Shown one piece after another: positions 47,018 through 55,430 of a stretch of 64,000 nt of DNA. The notes under the pieces are model-generated. The model was given only the letters and a program-made list of their open reading frames with translations. It did no database searches and was not told the DNA's origin. The position numbers and the translations under genes were made by a program. This DNA comes from Xanthomonas hortorum pv. pelargonii. GTDB lineage: Bacteria; Pseudomonadota; Gammaproteobacteria; Xanthomonadales; Xanthomonadaceae. Location: positions 2,728,001 to 2,792,000 of the forward strand of contig NZ_CP098604.1 in assembly GCF_024499015.1 (NCBI RefSeq), given 5' to 3'. Every line of letters begins with the position of its first letter. Positions within the stretch are counted from its first letter, which is position 1.

Positions 47018-49176
47018 TCATGCCGGTTGCGGCGCCTGATCGTCCCCGATCTGCACGATCACTTCGTGCGACTGCGATGTGGACGCTGCTCCCGGACGCA
47101 GCCGCTCCACCGCCTGCGGCAGGGTCAGCGACGGCGCGCCCTGCGCTGCGGAGGACGTGGCACCGGGCGGTTGGGTGAGCGCCTTGGCCTGACCCAACAG
47201 CTGTTCCACATCGTTGCCTTGCAGTAGCGCGTTGATCGCTCGGCTCGCCGTGGTCGCCCGACGCTGGGACAGCGCTTCGTTGGCGCCCCCCATCACGCCA
47301 CGTAAGACTTGCTGCTTCAATCCGATGTCGGTGTCGCCCTCGCGGCGATTGTTCTTGACGGTGATGGCGGTGTGCTGATTCAGCGCGCCGACCGTAGCCA
47401 TGGTTCCGGACAGGGCAGAGATCGCCAGGGTCTGTGCGGTCGGCACGTTGCGCGTTCCACCCTGCGCCGCAGAGCTGGCCTTGCCGATCACCGAGGATGC
47501 CGCGCTGCCCAGCACGCCGAGATGGAACATCTGGCCAATGCGTTGGGCGGTCTGTGCGGAGAACTCGCGCGAGGTGTACTTCTTGGCGATATCGTTGATC
47601 AGTTGCTCCGACACCACCGACTTCTCGGCGCCGAGCAGCACCGCTGCAGCGACACCGTCTGGATGGAGTTCGTCCAACTTGCCTTCGCGCAAGGCTTTCA
47701 GATCCTGGCGCAGCAAATTCAGCGCCTTCGCCGGGCCGGTGCCGTGGCCCGATTCCAGATCCAGGTTGTCGGCGTCCGCCGTCCCCTGCGGCGAGGGCGA
47801 CGTGGCTAGTTCCGTGTTGAGCGCTTTTTCCATCGACACCAGTCCGTTGATGACGCGTTTCACCAGAGCCTGCGTGGGCGACTGGATCAGTTTGCGCAGT
47901 TTGGTCTGATCGATCTCCTCTGCCGCAACCGGCTCGCCACGTGCAAGTTTCAATTTACCTGTCTCGGTCAATACATCGGCGTACAGCAGATTGAGCTTGT
48001 TGTTGTAGTCCTGTTTTGCCTGTTCGTCGAAGCCGGCGGCCACGTGCTGCGCAGCTGTCATCAACAGGGCACCGACGGTCTGCGCGGTCGGCGACAGCGC
48101 CCGCATTGCGCCGGTTTTGCTGAGCAGGCCCAGCGTGCCCGCCAATGGCGAACGCAGGATGCGCGGGACGGCCTGCCAGCGATTGCCCATCCATTGCCGG
48201 TCGTGTGCGCCCTGGGTCATGACAAAGTCGTGCTGGGCCTGATGCAGGCGCGCTTCGGCTTGCAGCAAGTGGTCAGCGGCCTCGGTAAGCTGTTCAGCTG
48301 ACGCCGCCGTTGGTCGCTGGTCTGCGGCGTGCTTGAGTTCTCGGAACCTGTCGCAGCACCCACTGAATTCTTCGATGTGGCGTTCCAGTGCCTTCGCGAG
48401 GTCCGGTAGCCAATGCTTATCGTTGATCTGATTCTTGTCCGGCACGATGACGTGACCGCCATGCTCGCGGATGGATTCGCATAGACTGACCACCGCCGAC
48501 TGCTGGACCGCATTCATCGGTGCGGCGATGGCCGCTGTTGCAAAGCCGAACCCTGCGCCTGCCCATGGCTGACGGGTTGCGTAGTTGATCCACGGCGAAA
48601 CGATGAACTGCATCGCATTGTTTAGAAAACTACCGGTGGGATTGGGCATGCCGGACAACAGCGCGGTGCGTCGCAAGTCGGAAACCTCGACTTCGCTCAA
48701 TCCCTGCGCCTTGTACCAAGCCATCGCATCCGTTTCGTGGATGCGGCTCAACAAATCTGTGTGTGTCGCTGCGCGTTTCTGCACGCCGGTGGTGTCCGGC
48801 AGTTTCATCGGCCTGACCTTGTTGATCAATTCGGCGGCCAGTCGCGGCTCGACGGCACGGTGGTTGTCGGCAGCCAGTTTCTCTTTGAGTCGCACCAGCG
48901 ACGCTTTGCCAGGATGCGACGGCATTACAGGCTGCGAAATCTGCAGACCAACCGTGTGCAGGTGGCTAGCCGTATGAGATGCGTGCGCAGTGGCATCTGC
49001 GGTCTCCTTGCCGCGCTTGCTCGGGGCGCGGGATAGCATGGTCAATGCGCCATCGGGCTGGGCATCCGAGCGGCTGGGCGGGGTATCCGGGGACGTTTCT
49101 TTTCGATCTCATGGATGTTCGCACTTGACGCTGACACAGTGCGACTGAGCGGATTGGCGGATGCAGCAGGTGTCAT
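47018..49176 (-). pseudogene. Large effector-like protein, frameshifted near the start
   Basis: I could not assign a family. The main frame (ATG 49039 to 47018, 673 residues) lacks a proper start. Upstream, ATG 49176 has AGGAG 7 bases before it and encodes MTPAASANPLSRTVSASSAN, a Ser/Thr/Pro-rich N-terminus typical of type III effectors. That frame shifts near 49100-49103. Restoring one A in the minus-strand A-run gives IHEIEKETSPDTPPSRSDAQ and one 719-residue protein. The body is alpha-helical with several Gly/Ala-rich hydrophobic segments (WAGAGFGFATAAIAAPMNAV, PTAQTVGALLMTAAQHVAAG), no signal peptide and no enzyme motif. A secreted Xop-class protein is likely but unproven. Confidence 0.72.
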
Positions 49177-49586
49177 CAGATTTCTCCTGGCGCTTGATGC
49201 AGTGGCGGCATCGATCAATGGCCGGTGCCGAGGAATGCGATCGCCTCGCAGCCCTGAGCTGGGCGCATTGTCGAGGGGCGGCGTGGTCGCCATGGCTCGA
49301 AAAGAGCACCGAGTTCAAGCACGCGACGAAACCGTTGCCGATGAAAGATCAAACTGCGGATCGTATTGCTCAGGGATTGAACCACTCTACAGGGGACATC
49401 TTTGCCGGATAGCGGAACCGACGTCGCTGCACCCGAATCCCCCGGAGGTGTGGGCGCCAAGGTCGGGTGCGCTGCTTCCCATGGCAGGGTTGGTGAAGGC
49501 GTCACGCGGCGGCGGGTGACGCCCGCATCCGCGTGCGAGGTGCGCCATCAAAACGTGATGGCACGCATCGGCATGCCTCAGGCCAG
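49177..49586. other. Gap upstream of the effector-like gene
   Basis: These 410 bases should carry the promoter of the effector-like gene. Two TTCG words on the minus strand (49327-49330 and 49298-49301) are 25 bases apart, not the spacing of a canonical PIP box. GGCGTCAC (49498-49505) and GTGACGCC (49516-49523) form a hairpin that may end the metallo-hydrolase transcript. No gene was seen. Confidence 0.45.
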
Positions 49587-50642
49587 TTACCGTGTCGCCA
49601 CCAACCCATCCGACGCCTGTGATGCCGCATCCTGCCGCCACCAACGCACGCGATTAGCCGGCGCCTGCAGATCCACCCGCTCGCCCATGCAGGGCGTGAC
49701 CACCGCAACGCCAGCGCTGTCGGCCAGTGCCACGATGCGGTCCAGCGGCTCCTGCCACGCATGCATGGCCAGATCGAAGGTGCCGTTGTGGATCGGCAGC
49801 AGCGTCTGCCCGCCCACGTCCAGATACGCCTGCAGGCTCTGCTCCGGTTGCATGTGCACATGCGGCCACTGCTGGTCGTAGGCGCCGTTTTCGATCAGCG
49901 CCACGTCGAACGGGCCGAGCTGCTCGCCGATGGTCTTGAAGTGCGGGCCATAGCCGCCGTCGCCGCTGAAGAACACGCGCAGGTCGCGGTCCTGGATCGC
50001 CCAGGAACACCACAGCGACCGCCCGCTATCGAACAACCCGCGCCCGGAAAAATGCTGCGATGGAGTAGCAGTGAGTTGCACGCCACCGACGGTGATGGAG
50101 TCCCACCAATCCAGCTGACGCACCTTGGCCGGGTCCACGCCCCAGCTAACCAGCAGATCGCCCACGCCGAGCGGTGCGACAAACACGCCGACGCGGTCGG
50201 CCAGCGCGCGGATGGTGGCGCGGTCGAGATGGTCGTAATGGTTGTGCGACAGGATCACCCCGGCCAGCGGTGGCACCTCTTCCAGTGCAATCGGCGGCGC
50301 GTGGAAACGCTTTGGCCCGGCGAACGGCACCGGCGAGGCGCGCTTGGAGAACACCGGGTCGGTCAGCCACCACCCGCCGGCCAGCTTCATCAGCACGGTG
50401 GAATGGCCCAGGCGATACAAACTCCGATCGGGCGCGGCAAGCAACTGCGCGCGCGTCAACGGCTGCACCGGCAACGGTGCGGACGGCACCGTGGTGCTGG
50501 GTTTGGCGAACAAGACCGTCCACAGCAGGCCGATCTGCTCGCGCAGGCTCAGCGTGACAGTCGGCAACGGCAGCACATTGCGAAACCGGCCACCGCGGAA
50601 CTGCGGCGAGGCGGCATACGGGGAAGGGCGAGGGGGAGCCAT
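49587..50642 (-). CDS. MBL-fold metallo-hydrolase (UlaG / NAPE-PLD-like)
   Basis: A 351-residue metallo-beta-lactamase-fold hydrolase. The zinc motif HNHYDHLD is at 133-140, with further ligands in TPSQHFSGRG, FSGDGGYG and LPIHNGTFD. The arrangement fits the UlaG/NAPE-PLD-like group that cleaves phosphodiesters or lactones. The N-terminal region (1-70) may contain a short amphipathic anchor. It is divergent from a TetR regulator with two candidate operators in the gap, which suggests TetR control. ATG 50642 is chosen; an upstream start to 50783 has no support. Confidence 0.9.
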   Translation of the reverse strand: MAPPRPSPYAASPQFRGGRFRNVLPLPTVTLSLREQIGLLWTVLFAKPSTTVPSAPLPVQPLTRAQLLAAPDRSLYRLGHSTVLMKLAGGWWLTDPVFSKRASPVPFAGPKRFHAPPIALEEVPPLAGVILSHNHYDHLDRATIRALADRVGVFVAPLGVGDLLVSWGVDPAKVRQLDWWDSITVGGVQLTATPSQHFSGRGLFDSGRSLWCSWAIQDRDLRVFFSGDGGYGPHFKTIGEQLGPFDVALIENGAYDQQWPHVHMQPEQSLQAYLDVGGQTLLPIHNGTFDLAMHAWQEPLDRIVALADSAGVAVVTPCMGERVDLQAPANRVRWWRQDAASQASDGLVATR

Positions 50643-50811
50643 AGGAAAGTCCGAGCGAGACGTGGGAGTAGCGATAAGGAATGCGAGCGGCCAACAGACG
50701 ACTGGGCTGTGCTCGGTGCTCAGGATCTGCAGGTACCGTTCGTACGCTGAGGTTCCTATGCGCCGGCTGCGCCCGCGTGACAATCGCGCGTCACGTTGCC
50801 GACCATCGTCA

Positions 50812-50866
50812 TTACACTACACAGTGTAGTTTTATTTGCGTGAAAGTAAACTGTCCGGTGTAAAAT
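50812..50866. promoter_or_regulatory. Two inverted operator-like sites before the TetR gene
   Basis: ACTACAC-A-GTGTAGT (50816-50830) is a perfect inverted repeat. TTACAC, three bases, then ACAGT occurs from 50812 on the plus strand. The same word pair occurs on the minus strand at about 50850-50863 (read there as TTTTACACCGGACAGTTT). The second site overlaps a possible -10 box TAAAAT (50861-50866), only 6 bases before the ATG, so the message may be nearly leaderless. Confidence 0.6.
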
Positions 50867-50872
50867 CGGCAA

Positions 50873-51505
50873 ATGTCGACTGCCTCTTCCCCTCCAGCCG
50901 CACCGCAGCGGCTGACCGACCGCAAGCGCCACGCCATCGTGGAGGCGGCCATTGCCGAGTTCCGCCAGCACGGTTTCGAGGCCACCAGCATGGACCGCGT
51001 GGCGGCCACTGCCGGCGTTTCCAAACGCACCGTCTACAACCACTTCCCTAGCAAGGACGCGTTGTTTGGCGAAATCCTGCGCGGGCTGTGGCAGCGCAGC
51101 GCCGATGCGGTGAACCTGGCTTACCGGCCCGACCAGCCGTTGCGCGCGCAGTTGATAACGTTGCTGCAGCAGAAGCTGCGCCTGCTCGACGACCCGGCAT
51201 TTATCGATCTGTCGCGTGTGGCCCTCGCCGAGGGCATCCACTCGCCGGCGCGTGCCCGCGAACTGATATCGCAGTTGGGCAGCAAGGAAGAAGGCACCAC
51301 CACCTGGCTGCGCGCCGCACTGGCCGACGGCCGCCTGGCCGGCGTGGAGGCGGACTTCGCCTCACAGCAACTGCAGGCGCTGATCAAAGGCTTCGCGTTC
51401 TGGCCGCAGCTCACCATGGGCCAGCCGCCGTTGTCGCCGGAGCAACAGACCCAGGTGGCCGAATCGGCGGTGGCGATGTTTTTGGGGTTGTACGGGCGCG
51501 AGTGA
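50873..51505 (+). CDS. TetR family transcriptional regulator
   Basis: A 210-residue repressor with the TetR helix-turn-helix (AIVEAAIAEFRQHGFEATSM and VAATAGVSKRTVYNHFPSKD, about 20-66) and a ligand-binding helical C-terminus close to the AcrR/TetR_C_7 type. It likely represses itself and the divergent metallo-hydrolase through the two sites just upstream. The ligand is unknown. Confidence 0.92.
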   Translation: MSTASSPPAAPQRLTDRKRHAIVEAAIAEFRQHGFEATSMDRVAATAGVSKRTVYNHFPSKDALFGEILRGLWQRSADAVNLAYRPDQPLRAQLITLLQQKLRLLDDPAFIDLSRVALAEGIHSPARARELISQLGSKEEGTTTWLRAALADGRLAGVEADFASQQLQALIKGFAFWPQLTMGQPPLSPEQQTQVAESAVAMFLGLYGRE

Positions 51506-51524
51506 GTGCGCTCGTGATGCGCCT

Positions 51525-51875
51525 TTAGTCCTTCGACCACACCGCCAATGCGTAGCCGTGCGGATCGGCGAAATGAAAGCGTCGCCCGCCCGGAAACGCG
51601 AATAGCGGTTTGGTGATCTTTCCGCCAGCCGCTTCGATGCGGGCCTGGCTATGGTCAAGGTCATCGGAGGCAAGCACCACCAACGCGCCGCCGGGCTGCG
51701 CAGGGCCGTGGAAGAAGCCGCCGGTCAGGCGCCCGTCGCGGAATTCACAATAGTCCGGGCCGTAATCCTGAAACGTCCAGTCAAATGCTTGCGCGTAAAA
51801 GGTCTTGGCGATGGCGATCGAGTCGACGGCGAATTCAAGGTAATCAATGCGGTGCTGTGGCGCGTTGTCGGTCAT
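51525..51875 (-). CDS. VOC family (glyoxalase-like) protein
   Basis: A 116-residue vicinal-oxygen-chelate protein. HRIDYLEFAVDSIAIAKTFY, CEFRDGRLTGGFFHG and FHFADPHGYALAVWSKD give the paired beta-alpha-beta-beta-beta modules with likely metal ligands His and Glu. Members include glyoxalases, dioxygenases and resistance proteins; the substrate is unknown. ATG 51875 is chosen over an upstream ATG at 51917 because the domain starts there. Confidence 0.87.
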   Translation of the reverse strand: MTDNAPQHRIDYLEFAVDSIAIAKTFYAQAFDWTFQDYGPDYCEFRDGRLTGGFFHGPAQPGGALVVLASDDLDHSQARIEAAGGKITKPLFAFPGGRRFHFADPHGYALAVWSKD

Positions 51876-51944
51876 GGCGTGCTCCTGGAATGGAGGCACA
51901 GCATGCAATCGGTGCATGCACGTGGCTTGGCGAAAACGGCCAGC

Positions 51945-52546
51945 TCAGCGCGCGTGCTGCTGTACCAACACGCGCGGGCTCAGGCCGCTGAGCTGGCGTG
52001 CATCGCGCACCAGATGTGGCGCATCGCCATAGCCTGCGTCCAGCGCAGCGTCGGTCAACGTGCGGTGCTGGCGGGCGATACGCAGAAAACGCTGCAACCG
52101 AAGAATCCGTTCCAAGGTCTTGCTGCCGTAGCCGAACGCGTCCTGGCAGCGGCGGCGCAACGAGCGCTCGCTGATGCCCAGCGATTGGGTCAGCTCGGCA
52201 AGCCGCATCGGCCTGCCGACAGCCAACTGATCGAACAGCCATGCCATCTGTTGATCTTGCGATGTGGTGTGCTGTTGGCAGAGCGCGTGCAAGGTATGCA
52301 GTGGATCGGCGCCATCTTCCAGGCGATGTTGCCAGGTGCGGCCCTGCACGCCCCATAGCGGCGATCCGGCCCGGCAACGAAAACCGTGGTGCCATCCCAG
52401 ATCAGATCGACGCTGCCATCGGGCAATATCAGTACGGGTTCCATCGAAATCGTGCTCTGGCGAAATCGCCAGCTGCACTGCAGTTGCGCACGCAACGCAG
52501 GAGGCGCTGCGCTTTCGGCATAACAGGACTCAGAGGGGTCGGACAT
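51945..52546 (-). pseudogene. AraC family regulator with an internal deletion
   Basis: From ATG 52546 the frame encodes MSDPSESCYAESAAPPALRA and the start of a DUF6597-type domain (LPDGSVDLIWDGTTVFVAGP). The C-terminal half lies in another frame, beginning ...SPLWGVQGRTWQHRLEDG... and ending in an intact AraC helix-turn-helix (LAELTQSLGISERSLRRRC). In family members about 50 residues separate the GPD and LWG words; here they nearly touch, near 52355-52370. So a deletion that also shifted the frame has destroyed the sensor domain. The DNA-binding part could only be made from an internal start. Confidence 0.78.
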
Positions 52547-52700
52547 CACTGCGCCATGTAAAGAAGTGGATGCGGTGCTGCTCAGCGACTGCAGCGTTGA
52601 GAATGCACATTGCCAATCGCATGCATTCGACACGAAATGCCAATACGGAAGTACGTAACGCGGCGACCGGCGCCACACGCAGTCTGCCAGTGCTGCAGCG

Positions 52701-53963
52701 TCAATGCGTTGAGTTACCCGCACCCAACCCGTTGGCATTGCCCGTCTGCCTGCCGCGTTGCAACCAGGCCACCATCGGTGAGGTCATCACTGTGGTCACC
52801 AGGGTCATGCCGAATAGCAGCGTGAACAGGTCCGGCCCGATCACGCCGCTGTCCAGGCCGATCTTGATCACCACCAACTCCATCAGGCCGCGCGCGTTCA
52901 TCAGCGAGCCCACGGTCAGGCTGTCGCGCCAATCGTGACCGCTCAGGCGCGCGCCCAGCGTACAGCCGACCAGCTTGCCGGTCACCGCCACGCCGACCAC
53001 CAGCGCAAAGCCGGCGATGCCGGCGCCCACGAAGACGCCCGGGCTGGTGGCCTGGCCGGCGACCGCAAACAGCACCGGCATTAGCAAGGTGATCGCCAAT
53101 GGCTCGATGCGCCCAGCCAGGTGTTCCAGCAAGCGGTCTTCGCGCGGCACGCAAATGCCGAACAGGGACGCGCCGAAGATCGCATGCAGGCCGATCCATT
53201 CGGCCACTGCGGCGCAAGCCAGCAAACCGATCAACACCCACACCAGCGCAGTTGGCGCATAGCGCCCATCGTTCACACGTGGCCGCAGCAGGCGCGCGTA
53301 AGCGGGCTTCAACAGGCCGAAAACCACCGTAATCAACCCCAACGCACCGGCGGCGGTGAAGCCGACACCGCCATGCGTGTTGCCGCCGGTCAGCGTGAGC
53401 ACGATCGCCAGGAACATCCACACCGTGGCATCGTCGATCACCGCCGCGCCCAGCGCCAACCGGCCCGCAGGCGTGCGGGTCAGATTGCGGTCCTTGAGGA
53501 TGCGCGCCAGCACCGGAAATGCGGTCACCGACATCGCCGCGGCGATGAACAACGCAAACGGCCAGAACGCGATGCCCTGCGGTGCGAACCGCGCAAATAA
53601 CCACGGAGCCGCGGCCAGGCCAAGCGACAACGGCAGCACGATGCCCGACAAGCCTACCAGGATCGATGCACGCACCTGCGCGGAGGTGCCTTCCGGCGCG
53701 CGCAGCTCCACTCCCACGATGAACATGAAAAGCACCACACCGATAGTGGCCAGGCCCGAGAGCGGCGGCAAACTGTTGGAAGCGAACAACACGCCGTGCA
53801 AGTCCGGCAACCATGCGCCGAATGCGATCGGCCCCAGCAACAACCCGGCCGCCATTTCGCCGATCACCGGCGGCTGCCCGACGCGTTGCAACAGCGCGCC
53901 GCATGCACGTGCCGCGCCCAGGATCACCGCCAACTGCACCAGCAACAACGTGGTCGGATTCAT
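52701..53963 (-). CDS. Cation:proton antiporter (CPA2 / KefB-like)
   Basis: A 420-residue membrane protein with about 12 helices. The GEMAAGLLLGP motif and GAAVIDDATVWMFLAI with the paired Asp residues are typical of CPA2 Na+/H+ or K+/H+ antiporters. No C-terminal TrkA-N domain is present, so it is a short form. ATG 53963 (MNPTTLLLVQLAVILGA) places the start at the first helix. The ion is unknown. Confidence 0.9.
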   Translation of the reverse strand: MNPTTLLLVQLAVILGAARACGALLQRVGQPPVIGEMAAGLLLGPIAFGAWLPDLHGVLFASNSLPPLSGLATIGVVLFMFIVGVELRAPEGTSAQVRASILVGLSGIVLPLSLGLAAAPWLFARFAPQGIAFWPFALFIAAAMSVTAFPVLARILKDRNLTRTPAGRLALGAAVIDDATVWMFLAIVLTLTGGNTHGGVGFTAAGALGLITVVFGLLKPAYARLLRPRVNDGRYAPTALVWVLIGLLACAAVAEWIGLHAIFGASLFGICVPREDRLLEHLAGRIEPLAITLLMPVLFAVAGQATSPGVFVGAGIAGFALVVGVAVTGKLVGCTLGARLSGHDWRDSLTVGSLMNARGLMELVVIKIGLDSGVIGPDLFTLLFGMTLVTTVMTSPMVAWLQRGRQTGNANGLGAGNSTH

Positions 53964-54356
53964 TGCGTCAGCCTTTGCATCGGTTGAGTCGGCTCGCCCC
54001 GCAGTGCGGGACTGCTGTGCTGCGGTCAGTCGTTCCCCTGGACTGAGCACCGGGCACTGCAATGCATTGCTGCCTGCAGCATCGGCCTAGTCTATGACGA
54101 CAAATGCCGTGCAGTGCTAGCGAGCTGGCAAAAACTCTGCGCGATGCGGAGTGGCCGGTACTGCATGCAGGAACCGATCTTCAGTGCTGTCTTCCTTGCG
54201 CTTGCACGGCTTGATCGAGCGACGCCCTCGAAATGACGACGCCCATGCCGAACACTGCAACTTCGATGGAGGATGCATGACGAACTCATACTCAATTCCT
54301 GTCGAGCAAGGTCAGACATAATTCGAACTCACACGCACGCAGCACGCAGAAGAAAC
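53964..54356. other. Gap between the antiporter and LysR genes
   Basis: Both flanking genes are on the minus strand. The 393 bases hold the promoter of the antiporter gene. On the plus strand, ATG 54277 preceded by GGAGG reads only 14 codons (MTNSYSIPVEQGQT) to a TAA at 54319-54321; it may be a remnant of a lost gene or chance. Nothing else was seen. Confidence 0.4.
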
Positions 54357-55313
54357 TCACCGCTCCGAATCGCCACTTTCGTCATACCCGCGCGGCGTGA
54401 ACAGATCCGGTTGGATCAGCTCGATAAACGCACGCGCCTGCGGCGAGAGATATTTGCCCTTGCGCACCACCACGCCGTAGCTGCGGGTGGGGAAATAATC
54501 CTTGAGCGAGCGTGTGGCGAGTTTGTCGCGGTCGGCGTCGGTGACGCAGATCGCGGTGACGATGGAAATGCCCATGCCCATCGCCACGTATTGCTTGATC
54601 ACCTCCCAACCGCCCACTTCCAAGGCCACGGTGTAGGGCACGCGTGCCTGTTGGAAGACCAGATCGACCAGCCGATAGGTCACCTGCCGGCGCGGCGGCA
54701 GGATCAGCGGATACGGCGACAGATCCTGCAACGTGACGGTGGGCTTGCTTGCCAGCGGGTGATCGGGCGGGGTGATCAACAACTGTTCGAAACGATAGAC
54801 CGGCGCATAGTTGAGGTCGGCCGGCACGTCCAGCATCGAGCCGACTGCCAGGTCCACCGCATCCTCGCGCAGCAGATCGGTGCCATCGGCGCTGATGGCG
54901 TTGTGCAGTGTCAGGCGCACGTCCGGATGGCGCGCGCGAAAGTTCGCCACGATGCGCGGCAGCAGGTACAGGATGGTGGAGCTGTTGGCGGCGATATTGA
55001 GCTCGCCCGCATCCAGCCCGCGCACCTTCTCGCGAAAGCTCGCTTCCAGCCCGTCCAGGCTTTCCACCAGCGGCAGCGCCATGTCGTAGAGCAGCTGGCC
55101 CTCGCGGCTGGGTGCCATCCGGCGCCCGGAGCGCTCGAACAAGGCCACGCCCAGGTCGCGCTCCAGCGCCTGCAATTGCAGCGTCACTGCCGGCTGGCTG
55201 ACATAAAGCGCCTCAGCCGCCCGTGAGACCGAGCCTAATCTAACCGTCTGGCAGAACGCACGCAGCGGCTTGAGCCGGTCGGATTTGTAGGAAAATCGAG
55301 GGGTTGGCGCCAT
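54357..55313 (-). CDS. LysR family transcriptional regulator (CysB-like group)
   Basis: A 318-residue LysR regulator. The winged helix (LRAFCQTVRLGSVSRAAEAL, YVSQPAVTLQLQALERDLG) is followed by a CysB-type effector domain. It is transcribed away from aceB, with a palindrome between them, so control of the glyoxylate bypass is likely by position. The effector is unknown. Confidence 0.92.
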   Translation of the reverse strand: MAPTPRFSYKSDRLKPLRAFCQTVRLGSVSRAAEALYVSQPAVTLQLQALERDLGVALFERSGRRMAPSREGQLLYDMALPLVESLDGLEASFREKVRGLDAGELNIAANSSTILYLLPRIVANFRARHPDVRLTLHNAISADGTDLLREDAVDLAVGSMLDVPADLNYAPVYRFEQLLITPPDHPLASKPTVTLQDLSPYPLILPPRRQVTYRLVDLVFQQARVPYTVALEVGGWEVIKQYVAMGMGISIVTAICVTDADRDKLATRSLKDYFPTRSYGVVVRKGKYLSPQARAFIELIQPDLFTPRGYDESGDSER

Positions 55314-55336
55314 TTGGGTGGGTACGAAAATCCACT

Positions 55337-55351
55337 ATAAGCTCGGCTTAT
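55337..55351. promoter_or_regulatory. LysR-type palindrome between lysR and aceB
   Basis: ATAAGC-TCG-GCTTAT is a perfect inverted repeat centred 30 bases from the LysR start codon and about 87 from aceB. It lies in an AT-rich stretch, as expected for a LysR operator. Confidence 0.55.
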
Positions 55352-55430
55352 TTACAGCATTGATAAAACTGCTTTGTCAAATAGTTGTTGGCGGCGCACG
55401 GTGCAGGTCCGGATGCAAAGGACTTACGCC

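Noticed and set aside
47018..49176. Naming the effector-like gene after a specific Xop family
   Set aside because: No motif that I can identify with certainty; gene-order arguments alone are too weak.
49298..49330. Two TTCG words on the minus strand as a PIP box for the effector-like gene
   Set aside because: The gap is about 25 bases rather than the 15 of the PIP consensus, and the copies are far from the start.
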